DNA from: Nonomuraea angiospora
Lineage (GTDB): Bacteria; Actinomycetota; Actinomycetes; Streptosporangiales; Streptosporangiaceae
NCBI RefSeq assembly: GCF_014873145.1
Contig: NZ_JADBEK010000001.1
Location: forward strand, 11,098,001 to 11,162,000
Length of the DNA stretch: 64,000 nt
Reading direction: 5' to 3'
Shown here: piece after piece, positions 35,115-43,345 of the stretch
How the letters are laid out: every line of letters begins with the position of its first letter
Position numbering within the stretch: the first letter of the stretch is position 1
The notes under the pieces: model-generated
Seen by the model: the letters and a program-made list of their open reading frames with translations, nothing else
The model's database searches: none
Told to the model about the DNA's origin: nothing
Position numbers and translations under genes: made by a program

Positions 35115-37487
35115 TCACGTCGTTCCGGCCGAAGTCTGGGCTGCGGCGGCCGCCAGCGCTGTGGGCGGCACCGCGTGGGGCAGTCGAACGGCGACCTCCG
35201 CGGCCACGCGCTCGGTACCGTGGTCCGACACGCTCAGCTCGTCGGCCGCGGGCAACATCTCCGTGACGGTGAGCTCGTCGTCGGTCGCGAGCTCCTTGAG
35301 GGCCTGCTCGAACACCCGGACCGCCCGCAGGCTTTCCAGGTCGCAGGCCAGCGGCCGGTATCCGGACGGGCCGGCGACGAACACCCACCGGGGCAGCCCG
35401 AGCCGGTCCCGCAGCCTGCTGAGCGTCCGGAGCCCGGCCAGGTCCCCGCCTCCGGCGAGGTCCAGCCGATCGGCGGGGATCCGCCACTGGGCGGCGGAGA
35501 CCACCAGCGATCCGGCCACGGTGATCCGGGGGACGAAGGACCGTCCGGGGAAGGCGGTGAGCGAGCAGCGCAACCGGCGGTAGCGGGGGGCATGCTGCTG
35601 GGAGTCGGCGCACAGGATCCGGGTCAGCACGCTCCACGGAGTCAGGGGGCTGCGCGTCGCATGGGTGCAGATCCGTACGGGCCCTCCGGCGTGGGAGATC
35701 ACGACCCGATCCGCCTCACGATGCGCGGTGAGCTCTCCCAGCGGCAGGTACCGCGCCGCCCGCCACGTCGTGCCGTAATGGCCGGGGTCGGGATCGCCGG
35801 TCCAGAGGGAGGTGTATCTCGGCCTGCGGATCGCGTTGGCGGCCTGCGGTACCAGCGGCGGAATCAGCAGCTCCACCGACGGAATGCCACTGATTCGGTC
35901 GAGCTCGGCGAGAAACGTCCGGTAGGCGTCGGCGGCCGGCACCGTCCCGTGCAGCCGCTGCAGCGTCTCGACGAAGCGCGCGTCGAGGACCGCGGCCGGG
36001 CCGGCGTTGTCCAGCACCCACCCGCCGCCGGGGAGCGGGCGGACCACGCAGTCGACCGGCCAGGTGATCGGGGCGTCCGGTGCCCCGACGGCGTCGAGCA
36101 TCGCGGGGGTGATGTCGATGACGGGCGCGGCATCAGGCGACGCGGCCATCAGGTCCAGGAGCCGCGCGTAGCCGGAGCCGGGGCGGTGCGCCGGGGGCCA
36201 GGCGTTCTGCGGGAGAGCGTGGCGAGTCAGCTCTCCCTCCTCGGTCCGGGCCGCCAGCTCCTCGGCGAACACGTCCATGACGGGGCGCGGTCGCGGGCCT
36301 ATCCGTTCCCGCAGCCTGTCCTCCGGCCTGGGCTCGTCCTCGCCGATCAGCAGGCCGAGCCTGCGGTACTGCTCGAAGGCCCGCTGCAAGCCCGCCAGGT
36401 CGGCGGTGAAGGCGCCGTCGGCACGGCGGTACACGTCGACGAACCCGGCACCGGCGTCGGAGGCGGTCGATCCGGAGGTCTTCTCCCATCGGCCGCGCCG
36501 CTGCCTCAGCGGCGCCGAGACCTCCAGCACGCCGAGCCGGACGAGCTTGCCGACGAGCCCCGGAGGCGAGCCCGGCTCCAGCGCGGACACCGGCCGGACG
36601 CCGGATCGCAGGGTCTCGACGATGCGGTCGAGCGCGGGGCTCCGCCGCAGCCGATAGGCGCGCAGGCTGGGCGTGGCGGCGTCCGGATCGACCGTCCAGA
36701 CCGCGAGGCGGTCGCCCTCCACCCGGTGCAGCGGGGTCATCGACAGCGCGAGATCCGGGCCCAGCCGGTCCGCGGCCGACGCGGCCAGCTCCGCCCTCCT
36801 GGCGTGTACGTTCTCCGTCCACTCGACGGCGACCTGGCCGTTCACCGAGAGCCCGGAGGAGCGTTCGGCCACGGGCACGAGTGACACCTGGCCCAGCCAG
36901 GTCCGCGGCGTGGTCTTGGCCGCGCCCCGGGCGATCATCCGCCAGAGGTAGTCGCTGCGCCTGCGCAGCTTCTTGGAGGTCCACGGCTCGCCTTGGGCCA
37001 GCCGCCGCTCGATGTCCGCGAGCGCGTCGGAGGTCAGGCAGGCCAGGCCGCCGGGCACCGAGCCGAGCAGGTGCCACGGCGCCGCCAGCAGGCGGTCGTG
37101 CTCCTTCTCGACCTGGGCCCCCGCCTGCTCCTCCAGTCGCAGGAGCTCGGCGGACAGCGCGGTCACGCGGTCCAGGTGGGCGCTCAGGGCCGGGGTCGCC
37201 ACGATCTCGCGCAGGCGGCGGGCCTGGTCGGCGGTGAGGGCCTGTCCCTGGTGCAGGCGGCGCCGTGCGGCGAGGACCGCCCGCCGGGCCGCGGCCGGCA
37301 GCTCCGGCCTCGGCACCACTTCGTCCCCGAGGCGTCCGGCGAGGGCGGACGCCTCCCGGAGGTGGTCGTCGTGGACCTGGTTCAGCGCGCGTACGCACGC
37401 GAACAGGTCGGGGGAGGAGGCCGCCAGCCAGAGCCGGATGGGCAGCCCCGCGGTGCGGAGCACGGCGGATTCGCTCATGGTGGTCAC
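35115..37487 (-). CDS. lanB: Lantibiotic dehydratase, glutamylation domain (split LanB)
   Basis: This 790-residue protein matches the Lant_dehydr_N domain of class I dehydratases, with typical segments PRTWLGQVSLVPV, ...PRYTSLWTGDP and FPGRSFVPRITVAG. It would use glutamyl-tRNA to activate Ser/Thr of the precursor. The elimination domain is absent and encoded separately just upstream, as in thiopeptide and some lanthipeptide clusters. The GTG at 37487 overlaps that gene's stop (GTGA); the ATG at 37478 is an alternative start. Its stop lies 53 nt before the precursor ATG. Confidence 0.92.
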   Translation of the reverse strand: MTTMSESAVLRTAGLPIRLWLAASSPDLFACVRALNQVHDDHLREASALAGRLGDEVVPRPELPAAARRAVLAARRRLHQGQALTADQARRLREIVATPALSAHLDRVTALSAELLRLEEQAGAQVEKEHDRLLAAPWHLLGSVPGGLACLTSDALADIERRLAQGEPWTSKKLRRRSDYLWRMIARGAAKTTPRTWLGQVSLVPVAERSSGLSVNGQVAVEWTENVHARRAELAASAADRLGPDLALSMTPLHRVEGDRLAVWTVDPDAATPSLRAYRLRRSPALDRIVETLRSGVRPVSALEPGSPPGLVGKLVRLGVLEVSAPLRQRRGRWEKTSGSTASDAGAGFVDVYRRADGAFTADLAGLQRAFEQYRRLGLLIGEDEPRPEDRLRERIGPRPRPVMDVFAEELAARTEEGELTRHALPQNAWPPAHRPGSGYARLLDLMAASPDAAPVIDITPAMLDAVGAPDAPITWPVDCVVRPLPGGGWVLDNAGPAAVLDARFVETLQRLHGTVPAADAYRTFLAELDRISGIPSVELLIPPLVPQAANAIRRPRYTSLWTGDPDPGHYGTTWRAARYLPLGELTAHREADRVVISHAGGPVRICTHATRSPLTPWSVLTRILCADSQQHAPRYRRLRCSLTAFPGRSFVPRITVAGSLVVSAAQWRIPADRLDLAGGGDLAGLRTLSRLRDRLGLPRWVFVAGPSGYRPLACDLESLRAVRVFEQALKELATDDELTVTEMLPAADELSVSDHGTERVAAEVAVRLPHAVPPTALAAAAAQTSAGTT

Positions 37488-38341
37488 CGCGCGTCACCCT
37501 CTTCCCGGGCCAGCAGCGCCTCGGCGATCAGCGCCTGCCGCGCCGCCGGCAGGTTCGCCCGGTTCCAGTGGAAGATGACCAGGTACGACGCCACCGCGCG
37601 CGGCCCCATGGCGGCCGATCCGCTCTCGAAGTAGTCGCGGAACCAGCGCTCGCCCTCCTGCCGGACGACCTGCCGGTAGTCCTCGGCGAGGTCCGCCGTC
37701 TCGGGGGACAGCTTGGCGGCCAGCGCGGCGGGCGACGGCCAGACCTCCCGCAGCGCCGCGGCCAGCCGCGCGAGCCGCGGATCCGCGACGGCGGCCGCGG
37801 GGAGGGGGCGGTGCCGTCGCACCCGTTCCCAGACCCCGAGGTCCTCCCAGCCCACGATCTGCAGCGCGCCGAACAGCGAGCGGAGCAGCAGCAGCGACAT
37901 CGCCCACGAGGGGCCGGGGCCGTGCCCGGCCAGGCGGAGCCGGTGGTAGTCGAGCCAGGCCAGCGAGTCGGCGGTGAAGACCCGGTGGACGCTGCGCATC
38001 GACTCCGGCCCGCCGAACAGGTACGTCTCCGGCTCGTACACGCCGGGACGCCAGTCGCTGAGCACGCCGTCCTGCCGCCAGGCGGTCAGCCGGTCGCGCA
38101 GCAGCGGGTCGAGCTCGGGCGAAGCCGGCCGGAAGCGGACGCGCAGGCCGGGGGGCTTGTGCATGAAGAAGAAGTCGTGGGCCAGGCCGTCGCGGACGGC
38201 CTGCCGGGCGGTCACGGCCAGCCCCGCGTAGAGGTCGCCGGACCGCTCACGGACCGGCGTGAGGCCGAACTGGAGCCAGCGCTCCGCCGTGTCCTCCAGG
38301 ACCGACCCTGGCAGTGCCTCGGATTCCGCCGACCACTTCAT
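37484..38341 (-). CDS. Thiopeptide-type (SpaB_C) elimination domain, second half of split LanB
   Basis: This 285-residue protein starts at the ATG at 38341 behind GAGGAGG. It matches the stand-alone SpaB C-terminal/thiopeptide-type bacteriocin biosynthesis family: WLQFGLTP near the N-terminus, FFFMHKPPGLRVRF and VYEPETYLFGG. It should remove glutamate from the activated Ser/Thr to give dehydroalanine or dehydrobutyrine. It is the first gene of the lanthipeptide operon, preceded by three SARP-like heptads at 38387-38415. Confidence 0.92.
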   Translation of the reverse strand: MKWSAESEALPGSVLEDTAERWLQFGLTPVRERSGDLYAGLAVTARQAVRDGLAHDFFFMHKPPGLRVRFRPASPELDPLLRDRLTAWRQDGVLSDWRPGVYEPETYLFGGPESMRSVHRVFTADSLAWLDYHRLRLAGHGPGPSWAMSLLLLRSLFGALQIVGWEDLGVWERVRRHRPLPAAAVADPRLARLAAALREVWPSPAALAAKLSPETADLAEDYRQVVRQEGERWFRDYFESGSAAMGPRAVASYLVIFHWNRANLPAARQALIAEALLAREEGDAR

Positions 38342-38386
38342 TCGCCCACCTCCTCGGTGCCTTCTCAACGATCGTCGGACAGGGGG

Positions 38387-38415
38387 TTCAGAGTCGGTTC
38401 ATAGTCGGCTCATAC
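38387..38415 (-). promoter_or_regulatory. SARP-type heptad direct repeats upstream of the lanthipeptide operon
   Basis: On the minus strand three heptads, GTATGAG, CTATGAA and CTCTGAA, are each separated by the spacer CCGA, giving an exact 11-bp period, the arrangement SARP regulators bind. They end 45 nt before the first gene of the lanthipeptide operon and overlap the 3' end of the cyclase/AAA gene. The same heptads occur at 45966-45983 before the second RiPP operon. Confidence 0.75.
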
Positions 38416-41400
38416 GAGCGCGGCGATCGTGCGCAGGGCTCTGACGTCGCGTTTCACCTCGGCGTCCGCGCGGGCGAGGCCGGCGACCCGCTCGGCGAGC
38501 CCGCGGTCCCGGCAGCGGACCGCCAGCCGCAGCGACACGAGCAGGGGCGTGATGCGGGCGCCCGCGCCGTGTACCCCGTCGAGCCGGGCGCCGGCGCGGG
38601 CCACGTGCCCGGCCGCCGCGTCCGGGCGGCCCTCGCGGAGCGCGGCGGCCGCGGCGGCCTGCTCGGTCAGGACCTCGACGTCCCAGCTGTCGGCGCTCTG
38701 CGCGCCGGACGGGCTCTGGTCGGGCGGGCCTGGGTCGGGCGGGCCTGGGTCGGGCGGGCCTGGGTCGAGCGGGCCTGGGGCGGGCGGGCCTGGGGCGGGC
38801 GGGCCGTCCCCGTTCTGCGCGGCGCGCGGGCCTGCGCCGGGCGGGCCGTACCCGCTGAACGTCGCGTGCCAGAGCCTGGCCGACTGCGCGCCCGCGCTGA
38901 ACCCGATCGCGTCGAACCGCCGGATGGCGCGCTCCAGGGCCTGCCCGGCGCCGCCGTGGTCGCCGTGCCGTTCCGCGAGGGTCGCGCGGAACATGTCGAG
39001 CCCGGCCAGGCCGGGCTGGTGCCCGATCCCGGCCAGGATGGACCGGCCCTCGTCGAGCAGGTTCGTGGCGGCGGCCGAGTCGCACGTCATGTCCGAGAGC
39101 AGGGCCGCCGGGCAGCCGACGGCCGCGCGTACCGTATGGGCGTCCTTCAGCTCGGCGTGCAGCTGCGCGCAGATCGCCGTGGCCGCCGGGGCGGGGGTGT
39201 CGCCGTAGGCGAGGCAGAGCGCCAGGTTCCCGTAGATCTCGGTGGCGCCGAAGCACCAGCGCGCCCGCCGCGCGTGGCCGAACGCCTCGTGCAGCACGCC
39301 TTCGGCCGTCACGTAGTCGCCGTCCTCCATGTGCCCGATGCCTTCGAGCAGCAGCACCCTGGCGTACGCCGCCGGGTCGTCGGCCCGGTGGGCCAGCTCG
39401 CGCGCCTGGCCGATCAGGGACCGGTGCCATTGCCCGGTCATCGTGGAGCGGGCCACCGCCTCGTTGAGGGTGAGCTGTACCGCGGCCGCCAGGTTGCCGC
39501 CGGTGTCCCAGCGCTTCCTGGCCTCCGCGATCCGGGCCAGGGTCTCGTCGGCCCTGCCGGCGGCGGCCGTGGCGTACGTCTCGACGGCCGCGATCTCGAG
39601 TTCGAGGCCGGGCAGGCCGGAGTCGAGCCGGCTGACCTGGCTCGCCGTCTGCAGCGCCATCGACAGGTCGCCGCGCGAGACCTCGAACTGGGCGGAGGCG
39701 CACAGGGCACGCGCCGCGCGGGCGGCGGCGCGCCGCTCCTCCGGTCCGCCCGGGCGCAGTTCGAGCCAGGCGGCGTGCGCGCGCCCGGCGTGCAGGGCGC
39801 ACAGCTCGATCTCCGAGGGATGGCGGTCGACGCGGGCCTCGGCCAGGTCCGCGACCTGGGCGTGCACGTGGGCGCGGTCGGCGAGCGGCAGCCTGCCGTA
39901 CGCGACCTCGGCGACGACCGGCGACTCGACCTCCAGCTCGCCGGCCGAGCCCGCCCGGGTGACCAGCAGCCCGTCGCCGAGCAGCTGGCCGAGCGTCTCG
40001 TCGAAGGTCTGGTCGAGCGGCGGGTCCAGGGCCGCGGCGACCTTCTCCAGGTCCCCGGCGACGCAGCCGTCCCCGAGCGCGCCGGCGATGGCGAGCAGCC
40101 GCTGGGCGTCCACGCCCAGCTGGTCGAGGCGGGCGCCCACCGCCGCCTCCGCGCTGGGCGCGATGAGATCGGTCCGGCCCTCGGCGTCCATCTGCAGGTG
40201 GGCGAGCTGTTCGAGGTAGAGGGGGTTGCCGGCGCTGCGCCGGGCGAGGTCGTCGCTCGGCGGGAGCGGCCCGAGCCGGGCGGCGACGGTGGCCGCCAGC
40301 TCCCGGGTGTCCGCCGGACCGAGGGGCGGGACGCGCAGCGTGGCCACCGGCCCCCGGGTCAGCGGCGGCTCGTCCACCCGGCCGCTGAGCATCAGCACGG
40401 CCCGTACGTCCAGGTCCGGATCGTCGAGGCCGTCCGCGAACTCGCGCACCGCCGGGGACATCCACTGGCAGTCGTCGAGGACGAGGACGACCGGACGCCG
40501 CTCGGCGGCCTCGCGCAGCAGCTCCCGCAGCGTCCAGAAGATCTCCTCCTTGCCCTGGGGTCCCTGCCCCCTCGGCACGTCTCCCCCCAGGGCCTCGGCC
40601 AGCTGGTAGAGGGGCCAGTAGCCCAGCCGCGGGCCGTCGCGCCGGCAGCGCAGGGTCAGGAACCGGGCGTCCGGCGCCATCCGCCGCGCCGCCTCGGCCA
40701 CCAGCCGGGACTTCCCGATGCCGGGCTCGCCGGCCAGCACCACGGCGGGGACGCCCGGCCGCCGCAGACCGGCCCGCAGCGTGGTGACGAGCTCGTCCAG
40801 CTCGGAACGGCGATCCACCAGCGGCGTGCGCGCCTCGCCGGCGTGCCCTTCCGCGGCGGCGGCGAGCTGCCAGGCCCGCAGAGGCCGGCTGAAGCCCTTG
40901 GCCGCGATCGGCTCGATGGGCCGGGTGGGCACGGCTCCCCGTACGAGCAGCCAGGTCCGCACGTCCATGACGACGCCGTCGGCCGGCGCGGCGGCCTGGA
41001 GCCGGGCGGCGCGGTTCATGACCTCGCCGATCGCGAACGAGGAGTCCCGCTCGGAGAGGGCGACCTGCCCCGAGGCGATCCCGAAGCGGACCGAGAAGTC
41101 CACTCCTCGCGTACGGCGCAGCTCGGCGGCCTGGCGCGCGATCCGCTCCAGGGAGACCCGGGCACACTCCACCGCGCGGAGCGCGTCGTCCTCGTGGGTG
41201 GCCTCCACCCCGAAGACGGCGACCACGGCGTCCCCGATGAACTTCTCCACCCGGCCGCCCTGCTCGGTCGCCGCCCGGCTCACGTCGGCGAAGTACGTGG
41301 CCAGGGTGCCCTGCCAGACCTCGGGGCTGAGGCCGCGCGCGAGCTCCGTCGAGCCGGCCACGTCACCGAAGAGCACGGTCACGAACCGCAGGGTGGTGCG

Positions 41401-41493
41401 GGGGGCGGACGCGGGGGACAGGGCGCCGCCGCACGACATGCAGAAGCGGGCGGTGGAGGGGTTCTCACCGCCGCATTGGGCGCAGGGTCGCAT
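38410..41493 (-). CDS. Zinc-ribbon class III cyclase-AAA ATPase-TPR regulator
   Basis: The protein has about 1027 residues. A zinc ribbon (Cys4, Cys7, Cys18, Cys21) is followed by a class III nucleotidyl cyclase domain (about 35-210) with metal-binding Asp44 and Asp88, Lys84 before the second Asp, and MNRAARL. An AAA/STAND ATPase has P-loop AGEPGIGKSR near 256. A long helical TPR-like region and a Pro-rich repeat segment precede the C-terminus. The main catalytic residues look intact, so cyclic nucleotide production is possible. It begins 6 nt after the stop of the 61-aa RiPP precursor; a GTG at 41496 is an alternative start. It probably serves as a signalling regulator of the cluster. Confidence 0.88.
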   Translation of the reverse strand: MRPCAQCGGENPSTARFCMSCGGALSPASAPRTTLRFVTVLFGDVAGSTELARGLSPEVWQGTLATYFADVSRAATEQGGRVEKFIGDAVVAVFGVEATHEDDALRAVECARVSLERIARQAAELRRTRGVDFSVRFGIASGQVALSERDSSFAIGEVMNRAARLQAAAPADGVVMDVRTWLLVRGAVPTRPIEPIAAKGFSRPLRAWQLAAAAEGHAGEARTPLVDRRSELDELVTTLRAGLRRPGVPAVVLAGEPGIGKSRLVAEAARRMAPDARFLTLRCRRDGPRLGYWPLYQLAEALGGDVPRGQGPQGKEEIFWTLRELLREAAERRPVVLVLDDCQWMSPAVREFADGLDDPDLDVRAVLMLSGRVDEPPLTRGPVATLRVPPLGPADTRELAATVAARLGPLPPSDDLARRSAGNPLYLEQLAHLQMDAEGRTDLIAPSAEAAVGARLDQLGVDAQRLLAIAGALGDGCVAGDLEKVAAALDPPLDQTFDETLGQLLGDGLLVTRAGSAGELEVESPVVAEVAYGRLPLADRAHVHAQVADLAEARVDRHPSEIELCALHAGRAHAAWLELRPGGPEERRAAARAARALCASAQFEVSRGDLSMALQTASQVSRLDSGLPGLELEIAAVETYATAAAGRADETLARIAEARKRWDTGGNLAAAVQLTLNEAVARSTMTGQWHRSLIGQARELAHRADDPAAYARVLLLEGIGHMEDGDYVTAEGVLHEAFGHARRARWCFGATEIYGNLALCLAYGDTPAPAATAICAQLHAELKDAHTVRAAVGCPAALLSDMTCDSAAATNLLDEGRSILAGIGHQPGLAGLDMFRATLAERHGDHGGAGQALERAIRRFDAIGFSAGAQSARLWHATFSGYGPPGAGPRAAQNGDGPPAPGPPAPGPLDPGPPDPGPPDPGPPDQSPSGAQSADSWDVEVLTEQAAAAAALREGRPDAAAGHVARAGARLDGVHGAGARITPLLVSLRLAVRCRDRGLAERVAGLARADAEVKRDVRALRTIAALV
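38721..38805. repeat. 15-nt tandem repeat in the cyclase/AAA gene
   Basis: Five 15-nt units (38721-38795) plus a partial sixth encode repeats of the PGPPD/PGPPA type near the C-terminus. Units differ by one or two bases, so the array looks recent and may vary in length between strains, always in frame. Confidence 0.85.
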
Positions 41494-41499
41494 CACCGG

Positions 41500-41685
41500 T
41501 CACCAGCACCAGCCGCCGCTCGCGTACGCATGCGCTTCGACGTCCGCGGCGTCCTCCATGCGCGCCTTGATGGAGACGAGCACCTGGAGTTCCTCGTCGC
41601 TGAGCGACTGCAGTACCGCGATCTGCTCGCCTGACGCGGTCGTCAGGTCGAAGCCGGCGGCTTCCAATTGGTCGATGGTCGCCAT
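41500..41685 (-). CDS. RiPP precursor, 61 aa, ending Gly-Gly-Trp-Cys-Trp (aroma-sacti-like)
   Basis: A 61-residue peptide is preceded by a very strong AAAGGAGAGGTC ribosome site. The first 45 residues resemble a helical RiPP leader: AAGFDLTTASGEQIAVLQ and LSDEELQVLVSIKARM. This type of leader recalls the family named aroma-sacti cluster domain, from memory and not checked. The C-terminal stretch HAYASGGWCW has a single Cys between two Trp and one Tyr, the likely modified core. The gene lies between the diiron protein gene (overlapping its 3' end by 43 nt) and the cyclase/AAA gene, in an operon with two radical SAM enzymes and a subtilase. Confidence 0.8.
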   Translation of the reverse strand: MATIDQLEAAGFDLTTASGEQIAVLQSLSDEELQVLVSIKARMEDAADVEAHAYASGGWCW

Positions 41686-42362
41686 GACCTCTCCTTTCCT
41701 GCGGCGTTCGCGCGCAGTTGGACGGCGTCGACGAGCTGCGCCAGGCCGTATGCCGTGTTGAGTGCGCTCAGCCCGATCAGCGACTCCGCCTCGGGGGTGA
41801 GCGGGAGCCTGTCGATCGCGCGCCACAGCTCCTCGCGGTGCTCGCCGTCCACGACGGCGTGGGTCACCAGCGTGCGGAACGCGTCCAGTGGCAGGCCCGT
41901 GCGCCGGGAGAGCAGGGGCGCCAGATCGGGAGGGGGCGGGTAGCCCTCCAGGACGGCGACGTGCCCGAGCAGCGCCACCGGGTGGGCGTGTCTGATCCAG
42001 TAGTACTGGCTGCCGACCACCGCGGCGACGCAGGGCGGCGGCGGGTCCGTGAACAGGGTCTCGGCGTCGCCCCCCGCGCGGGCGTAGTCGTTCACCACGT
42101 CCTGGTCGTGGCCGTACTCCTCGTGTACGTGGCCGGCGAGGTAGACGGCGACGCCCCGCGCGATCTCGTCGTCGCGCGCCAGGCACGCCGTGGTGGCGTC
42201 GAGGATGAGCGGTACGGTCGCGCGCAGCATGCCGTGCAGGGCCCTGAGCCATTCCAGGTAGAGCTCGCGCGGAGCGGGATGCCGCCACATCCGCTCCGTC
42301 CTGGCCAGCAGCGCCGGCATGACGAGGTCGATCTTGGCCATCAGGCGCAGGCTGGTGGTCAT
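41643..42362 (-). CDS. Haem-oxygenase-like diiron (iron-containing redox enzyme) protein
   Basis: This 239-residue helical protein belongs to the Haem_oxygenas_2/HDO type. Possible iron ligands are in HVHEEYGHD (His78, His80, Glu81/82, His85), Glu139 in LGHVAVLEGY, and HAVVDGEH (His168, Asp172, His175). HDO enzymes use a diiron centre and oxygen for N-oxygenation, desaturation or C-C cleavage. Here it probably acts on the precursor or the radical-SAM-modified peptide. Its ATG overlaps the radical SAM stop (ATGA), and its 3' end overlaps the start of the precursor gene by 43 nt. Confidence 0.82.
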   Translation of the reverse strand: MTTSLRLMAKIDLVMPALLARTERMWRHPAPRELYLEWLRALHGMLRATVPLILDATTACLARDDEIARGVAVYLAGHVHEEYGHDQDVVNDYARAGGDAETLFTDPPPPCVAAVVGSQYYWIRHAHPVALLGHVAVLEGYPPPPDLAPLLSRRTGLPLDAFRTLVTHAVVDGEHREELWRAIDRLPLTPEAESLIGLSALNTAYGLAQLVDAVQLRANAAGKERSWRPSTNWKPPAST

Positions 42363-43345
42363 GTCCCGCCTCCCCGGCCCATGAGGGCGGTCAGCAACCG
42401 GGACCCGTCGTCCCCGGCGGTCTCGTGCAGGCGCCAGCACAGGCCGCAGACGTCCGGGTAGCGGGCGCCGGCGAGCGCGGCGAACGGCGGCAGCCGTACC
42501 AGGTCGTCCGGCCGGACCGAGCCGACGGCGCGCAGCAGCGGGTCGTCGCGGAAGGCGGCCAGCGCGGCGCGCACCTCGGCCGCGCCGGTCGCCCGCCGGC
42601 GCAGCCCGCGAGGGCCGCCGCCCGTGATGACGCTCTCGTTGCAGCAGCCCGTGATCACGCCGTCGTAGCGGACGGTCGGCGAGGCGGTCAGCGGGCACGG
42701 GCCCAGCTCGGCGACGCCGTAGCGGCGCCCGATCGCGAAGACGCCGCCGCCCCGGCCCGCCCGCAGCGGGGTGATCAGCGTGATCTCCGCGCGCCCGGAC
42801 CAGTCGTCCCCCAGCGTGTCGCGGAGGACCTCCTCGGCGAACGGCACCGCGCCGGGCTCGTCCAGGAGCTGGAGGACGAGGTGGCAGCCCGCCCGCGCCG
42901 CGTGCGCGGCGGCGCGGCAGAACCGCCGCCGGTCGACGGCGGCCCGGTGGAAGCTGTCCGTGCTCAGGATCACGGTCGAGGACCGTTCCAGCACCCGCGT
43001 GATCCACCGCGGGCATCGGGGCCCCGACGCCCAGTGGCCGCTGGTGAAGAGCACGACGTCCTTGCCCGCGTCCGCGAACGCGTCCACGGCCAGGACCAGC
43101 CCGCGACGCTCGGCGAACGGCTCGCCGCCCGAGATCGCGACGGCCTCGATGCTGGGTTCGGCGCAGATCCCCGCCAGGATGTCGGCGAAGAGGCGGTGGT
43201 CGGTGATGCGCGGGCCGGCCGGGAGCGCGGCGACGGAGCAGTGCGCGCACCCGACCGGGCAGCGATCGGTGAGGTAGAGCAGCACGGTGCGGCCACGCGT
43301 ACGCCGCAGCCGCTCGATGTCCGCCAACCTCAACCGGCGCGTCAC
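42359..43345 (-). CDS. Radical SAM enzyme (1) of the second RiPP operon
   Basis: In this 328-residue protein the CxxxCxxC cluster motif is Cys29-Cys33-Cys36 (RCPVGCAHCS), followed by the SAM-binding GGEP in VAISGGEPF. C-terminal cysteines in VRYDGVITGCCNES and ARYPDVCGLCW suggest an auxiliary SPASM/twitch-like iron-sulfur site. Such enzymes install thioether or carbon-carbon crosslinks in RiPP precursors. The GTG at 43345 overlaps the stop of the second radical SAM gene (GTGA). The chemistry cannot be predicted from sequence. Confidence 0.9.
   Translation of the reverse strand: MTRRLRLADIERLRRTRGRTVLLYLTDRCPVGCAHCSVAALPAGPRITDHRLFADILAGICAEPSIEAVAISGGEPFAERRGLVLAVDAFADAGKDVVLFTSGHWASGPRCPRWITRVLERSSTVILSTDSFHRAAVDRRRFCRAAAHAARAGCHLVLQLLDEPGAVPFAEEVLRDTLGDDWSGRAEITLITPLRAGRGGGVFAIGRRYGVAELGPCPLTASPTVRYDGVITGCCNESVITGGGPRGLRRRATGAAEVRAALAAFRDDPLLRAVGSVRPDDLVRLPPFAALAGARYPDVCGLCWRLHETAGDDGSRLLTALMGRGGGT

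Noticed and set aside
34915..35637. 240-aa frame carrying the lantibiotic precursor at its end
   Set aside because: The upstream 190 residues are a shadow of LanB; the ATG at 35061 with its ribosome site gives the 48-aa precursor.
38721..38805. GC-rich 15-nt repeat array considered as a CRISPR or regulatory array
   Set aside because: Units are contiguous with no spacers and encode an in-frame Pro-rich repeat of the cyclase/AAA protein.
41643..43250. 535-aa minus frame suggesting a fusion before the HDO protein
   Set aside because: The N-terminal part is a shadow of radical SAM gene 1; the HDO protein starts at 42362 with an ATGA overlap.
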